Shown: positions 8,183 to 10,450 of the stretch, piece after piece | Layout: every line of letters starts with the position of its first letter | How positions within the stretch are numbered: position 1 is the stretch's first letter | Assembly (NCBI GenBank): GCA_028565635.1 | Contig: JAOXYB010015521.1 | Coordinates: 3,622 to 14,071 of the forward strand | Length of the DNA stretch: 10,450 nt | Origin: Phoronis ovalis | Lineage: Eukaryota > Phoronida > Phoronidae | Direction: 5' to 3' | Notes under the pieces: model-generated | Database searches by the model: none | What the model saw: the letters and a program-made list of their open reading frames with translations, nothing else | Told to the model about the DNA's origin: nothing | Program-made: the position numbers and the translations under genes

Positions 8183-8212
8183 GTGCTCAGTTCTATAAAT
8201 TACTGGCATGAT
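8183..8212 (+). CDS. Possible short terminal exon joined to 7660-7903
   Basis: After TATTTTAG, the sequence GTGCTCAGTTC enters in the phase left by the donor at 7904 and gives SAQFYKLLA then TGA. The pairing is an inference from phase and splice-site agreement alone. Confidence 0.2.
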
Positions 8213-8619
8213 GGTCTAACATGTAATTCAAGCGAGATTCAAAGTATATGCCTGTTTGTAACACCTCTTATACATCAATTAACTCGGCAATATATCATTC
8301 TCGTTATTCACTTTGTTACACATCTAAGCTTGAGATAGATCTGCGCCTCAGCGTTCTATATAAGCACACCTACACCATTAATTGTTCAGTTCCTCTAACC
8401 TGCATGTTAGTGATTTGGGTGTTTTATATATATCATAAATACATCAGTTCCAAATAGGTGTAAATTTGATAAACAAGTCTAAAAGCAAAATTCCGTTTCT
8501 CAATTTTTCTTTAATAAAGAACTTTAAAAACAGCAAAACACAAAATTAGTACATGTAATTTTCAGTGTAGGAAATTTCCGTAGCCACATAAGAACCCATT
8601 AAATTTCGTTTGGCTTGTT
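8213..8619. other. Stretch without a supported gene
   Basis: The plus-strand frames are hydrophobic and without splice support. The left portion of the candidate 3' untranslated region of the minus-strand exon at 8697-8948 would fall at the right end of this stretch. Confidence 0.4.
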
Positions 8620-8625
8620 TTTATT
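8620..8625 (-). promoter_or_regulatory. Polyadenylation signal AATAAA (minus strand)
   Basis: TTTATT on the plus strand is AATAAA on the minus strand, about 72 bases after the stop codon at 8697-8699. The distance fits a 3' end of the putative minus-strand gene, but in AT-rich DNA the hexamer also occurs by chance. Confidence 0.4.
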
Positions 8626-8696
8626 CTTCTCTGCTTATTTCATATAATACGCACAATTTCTGCCAGCACTTTACGATTAGTTAGTCATTGGCTAGT

Positions 8697-8948
8697 TCAG
8701 TTTTGTTCAGGTGTCTCCGGAGTTATGTTGCCACTATGTCCACTACCATCTGCTATCACACCTTCACCAACTGAAATAGTTTCATCGTCAGCTGTTCCAT
8801 GCACGTGGATATCCGGATTTCCATGTACATTAATTATCTGGGCTAGAGACAGTAGGGGGTCAGCATGGCTATCAGACACTACAGTATTACTCCTGTCGTC
8901 ATTTTCGTTTTGTTCCGTTGGCTCCTCAACGGCACTTTCTATTGTCAC
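8697..8948 (-). CDS. Putative C-terminal exon of an unrecognised acidic protein (minus strand), partial
   Basis: About 83 codons are open and end in TGA, in a stretch less AT-rich than its surroundings. The product is acidic with almost no Lys or Arg: it begins TIESAVEEPTEQNENDDRSN, has VVSDSHADPLLSLAQI, and ends GHSGNITPETPEQN. In the middle INVHGNPD, IHVHGTADDE and ISVGEG repeat an I-x-V-x-G-like pattern. There is no ATG in this frame (the first codon here is GTG) and a TAA lies six codons upstream, so it must be an internal or terminal exon. The nearest in-frame AG (ACATACAAG|TG at about 8949) has a weak pyrimidine tract. It resembles a disordered cytoplasmic tail; no family can be named. 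Confidence 0.5.
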   Translation of the reverse strand: MTIESAVEEPTEQNENDDRSNTVVSDSHADPLLSLAQIINVHGNPDIHVHGTADDETISVGEGVIADGSGHSGNITPETPEQN

Positions 8949-9150
8949 TTGTATGTTGTAGATTTATTACGATTTCGAGCTGATCTCCTGGGTTTCCTAT
9001 GTAATAAAATAAATTACAGAAATGTTTATTATTATATTGTAAAGTAACATGACATATACTTTCTATATAAGAGACACATACATTTTTACGATCGAGCAAA
9101 TTCAGCAAAATCTAACTTGTTAAAAAAAAACTAATAACAGAAGTTACTTA

Positions 9151-9226
9151 CAGGTATTGCCACTGAAAGTGTTTCTCCACCACAGAGCAAATTTTTGCAG
9201 CTTACTTTTCAATGAAATACAACTTC
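9151..9226 (-). CDS. Candidate internal exon (minus strand), unrecognised
   Basis: Read on the minus strand, a pyrimidine-rich acceptor TTTTTTTTGCGTTACAG leads into 76 bases that are open in one frame (RSCISLKSKLQKFALWWRN then TFSGNT). They end at a perfect GTAAGT donor. Joined to the weak acceptor at about 8949, the frame continues into the acidic exon. Joined instead to TTATTACATAG at about 9000, it stops at once. The donor is the strongest evidence; the exon is otherwise unsupported. Confidence 0.3.
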
Positions 9227-9563
9227 GCTGTAACGCAAAAAAAATTTTCGTTTCTGGTTGAGATTTATTTTTTAGTAAGGACTGCGATTCAGATTTTTAC
9301 CCTTATCAATGTTTCAAGTGCAGTGATGTCTTATCTTTTAATCTTATTTGGCTTTTATCAGCGCTTTGTAAAAGATGCAGGTTTCCTCATCATTTTTTAA
9401 AATGTGTTCTCGCTTAATTATCCATCCTGATCCACGATCTCCTGAGTATTTTTAAAATTTTAAATATTATTAGTCACCGGGATTAGGCTACAACCCCCCT
9501 CTTGCCCCCTAACCAAGCGTTACACAAAGGATTGCTAAAAAGATAATAAATATAAATTTTACC

Positions 9564-9614
9564 TGAATCTGATCGAGTTTTGGCAAGTACCTTCTGCCTC
9601 TCATTCAAAGTGAC
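9564..9614 (-). CDS. Candidate 51-base exon (minus strand), unrecognised
   Basis: Between ACATACATACAG and the donor TTCAG|GTAAAA lies a 51-base segment that is open in one phase only and gives TLNERQKVLAKTRSDS. It could precede the segment at 9151. In that case a different acceptor (GAAAAGTAAG, about 9200) is needed to keep the frame. Neither arrangement is proven. Confidence 0.2.
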
Positions 9615-9616
9615 TG

Positions 9617-9630
9617 TATGTATGTATGTG
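9617..9630. repeat. Short GTAT microsatellite
   Basis: Three to four copies of the tetranucleotide TGTA/GTAT, directly next to the left block of ACCATGGG-type repeats. Confidence 0.6.
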
Positions 9631-9635
9631 CTGCC

Positions 9636-9745
9636 CCATGGGCCTCTTTTTCAGCCAAAATGTTTAACATGGGAAATCTTTTTTATGTTTATTTGGTAAT
9701 TTTTAAAATGGGGTGGTTTTTGCAAGTGTCTTTTTACCATTTTTA
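9636..9745 (+). repeat. Left, decayed block of ~30-bp ACCATGGG repeats
   Basis: T-rich tracts followed by AACATGGG (9665), AAAATGGGG (9706) and ACCATTTT (9736) at 30-41-base spacing. These are diverged copies of the unit seen more regularly at 9853-10016. The block starts with an inverted-looking GCCCCATGGGC palindrome. Confidence 0.6.
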
Positions 9746-9852
9746 CACTGAACCATATATAGTTGAACTTGTTGGAATTGTGTTTATATTGATAGAACGA
9801 ACATTCATAAAGGCTAGCACTATTATACATGCATAATTAAACTGTTTGTCCA

Positions 9853-10016
9853 GGATTTTTTTTACCGTGGGGTGTGCACTTTCAGCATTTTTTTACCATG
9901 GGGTATACTTTCGAATTTTTTTAACATGGGATATGATTTTAGCAAAAAAATTTACCATGGATATTTTTTGAAAACAATTTTTACCATGGGTTATGTTTTT
10001 TTTACCTGGGGCATCA
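9853..10016 (+). repeat. Degenerate tandem array of ~30-bp units with core TTTTTACCATGGGG
   Basis: The core occurs at 9864 (ACCGTGGGG), 9895 (ACCATGGGG), 9923 (AACATGGGA), 9954 (ACCATGGAT), 9983 (ACCATGGGT) and 10004 (ACCTGGGGC). The steps are 31, 28, 31, 29 and 21 bases. Each core follows a T run and is followed by TATG- or TATA-like sequence. Long open frames on both strands in this part are by-products of the repeat. Confidence 0.85.
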
Positions 10017-10450
10017 CCCCCACAACAATGTTTTTGTTTTGTCAAGTGCCCCCCCCCGTATCTGTCAAACAAGAAGCTACCACAAAATAATTGAAAAGTC
10101 AAGGCAGTTTTGTACAGTATATAAGTCCATATTGTATTAATATGATATAGTAAACACAAAAGTAAAAGTAAAGACAACGTAACATAACATAATCCTAAAA
10201 CAAATGTGAAATGCCAAGTCAAAGATATGATATACTGCAGACACCAGAACAGCAGAACTAAATGTTCATTATTTACAGTTACAACTATTGACATCTTGAT
10301 GCTAGCGTAAAACAGTATGAGAAAGTAACTGGTTCTTGGTATCTGGTACTTTCAAGGTATTCAGCAATATTTAAGTTCAAAACTAAATATTAACCTACAA
10401 ACTTGATTTTCAATGGACATTTTTGAAAACTACTTTTAAATAAAATCATC
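10017..10450. other. Right-edge stretch without a supported gene
   Basis: After a CACCCCC patch and a nine-base C run (about 10050-10058), the sequence becomes AT-rich. No splice-bounded coding segment, RNA gene or repeat was recognised. Confidence 0.45.

Noticed and set aside
8725-8961. 78-codon plus-strand frame opposite the acidic minus-strand exon
   Set aside because: It is Ser/Pro/Leu/Cys-rich and hydrophobic, typical of the antisense of an acidic coding strand. The minus strand reads more like protein and has a nearby polyadenylation signal.
9872-10090. 72-codon plus-strand frame with repeated MG residues
   Set aside because: The MG periodicity comes from the ~30-bp DNA repeat, not from a protein.
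9893-10294. 133-codon minus-strand frame with hydrophobic N-terminus
   Set aside because: Half of it is the ACCATGGG array read in reverse. The hydrophobic part is what AT-rich DNA gives by chance. There is no sign of gene structure.

Overview
The window comes from an AT-rich animal genome. The evidence is a spliced gene with at least nine short coding exons joined by GT-AG introns of about 290-490 bp, plus many short non-autonomous, hairpin-forming and tandem repeats. The protein encoded is bilaterian-like and the repeat landscape would suit a marine invertebrate such as a mollusc, but the species assignment is a guess.

Left 4.3 kb (minus strand): the 5' part of a RABL6 (Rab-like protein 6, also called PARF or RBEL1) orthologue. 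It starts at the ATG at 4340 and runs leftwards off the window after exon 9. Joining nine exons (65-217, 631-758, 1175-1278, 1761-1866, 2289-2429, 2724-2815, 3304-3429, 3756-3862, 4187-4340) gives 1111 coding bases, or 370 residues plus one base. This covers the N-terminal tail, the whole atypical GTPase domain and the start of the variable C-terminal region. Intron 1 carries a small minisatellite built from self-complementary 25-bp units.

Middle (4341-7250): non-coding sequence upstream of RABL6. It contains a roughly 400-bp foldback element (4831-5238), a short tandem and inverted cluster with G/C runs (6492-6599), and otherwise nothing recognisable.

Right (7251-10450): a 393-bp miniature inverted-repeat transposon (7259-7651) with long terminal inverted repeats and an exact 8-bp target duplication. 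Next comes a possible plus-strand exon (about 7660-7903), whose uninterrupted frame is artificially extended by the transposon. A nested inverted repeat follows (8023-8140). At 8697-8948 lies an open, acidic, protein-like minus-strand segment that looks like a C-terminal coding exon with a polyadenylation signal behind it. Weaker candidate exons of the same strand lie to its right. A degenerate array of about 30-bp repeats centred on ACCATGGG fills 9640-10020.

Only RABL6 is identified with confidence. The two possible genes on the right are exon-level guesses and their functions are not recognised. No RNA gene, CRISPR array, replication origin or complete autonomous transposon was seen.
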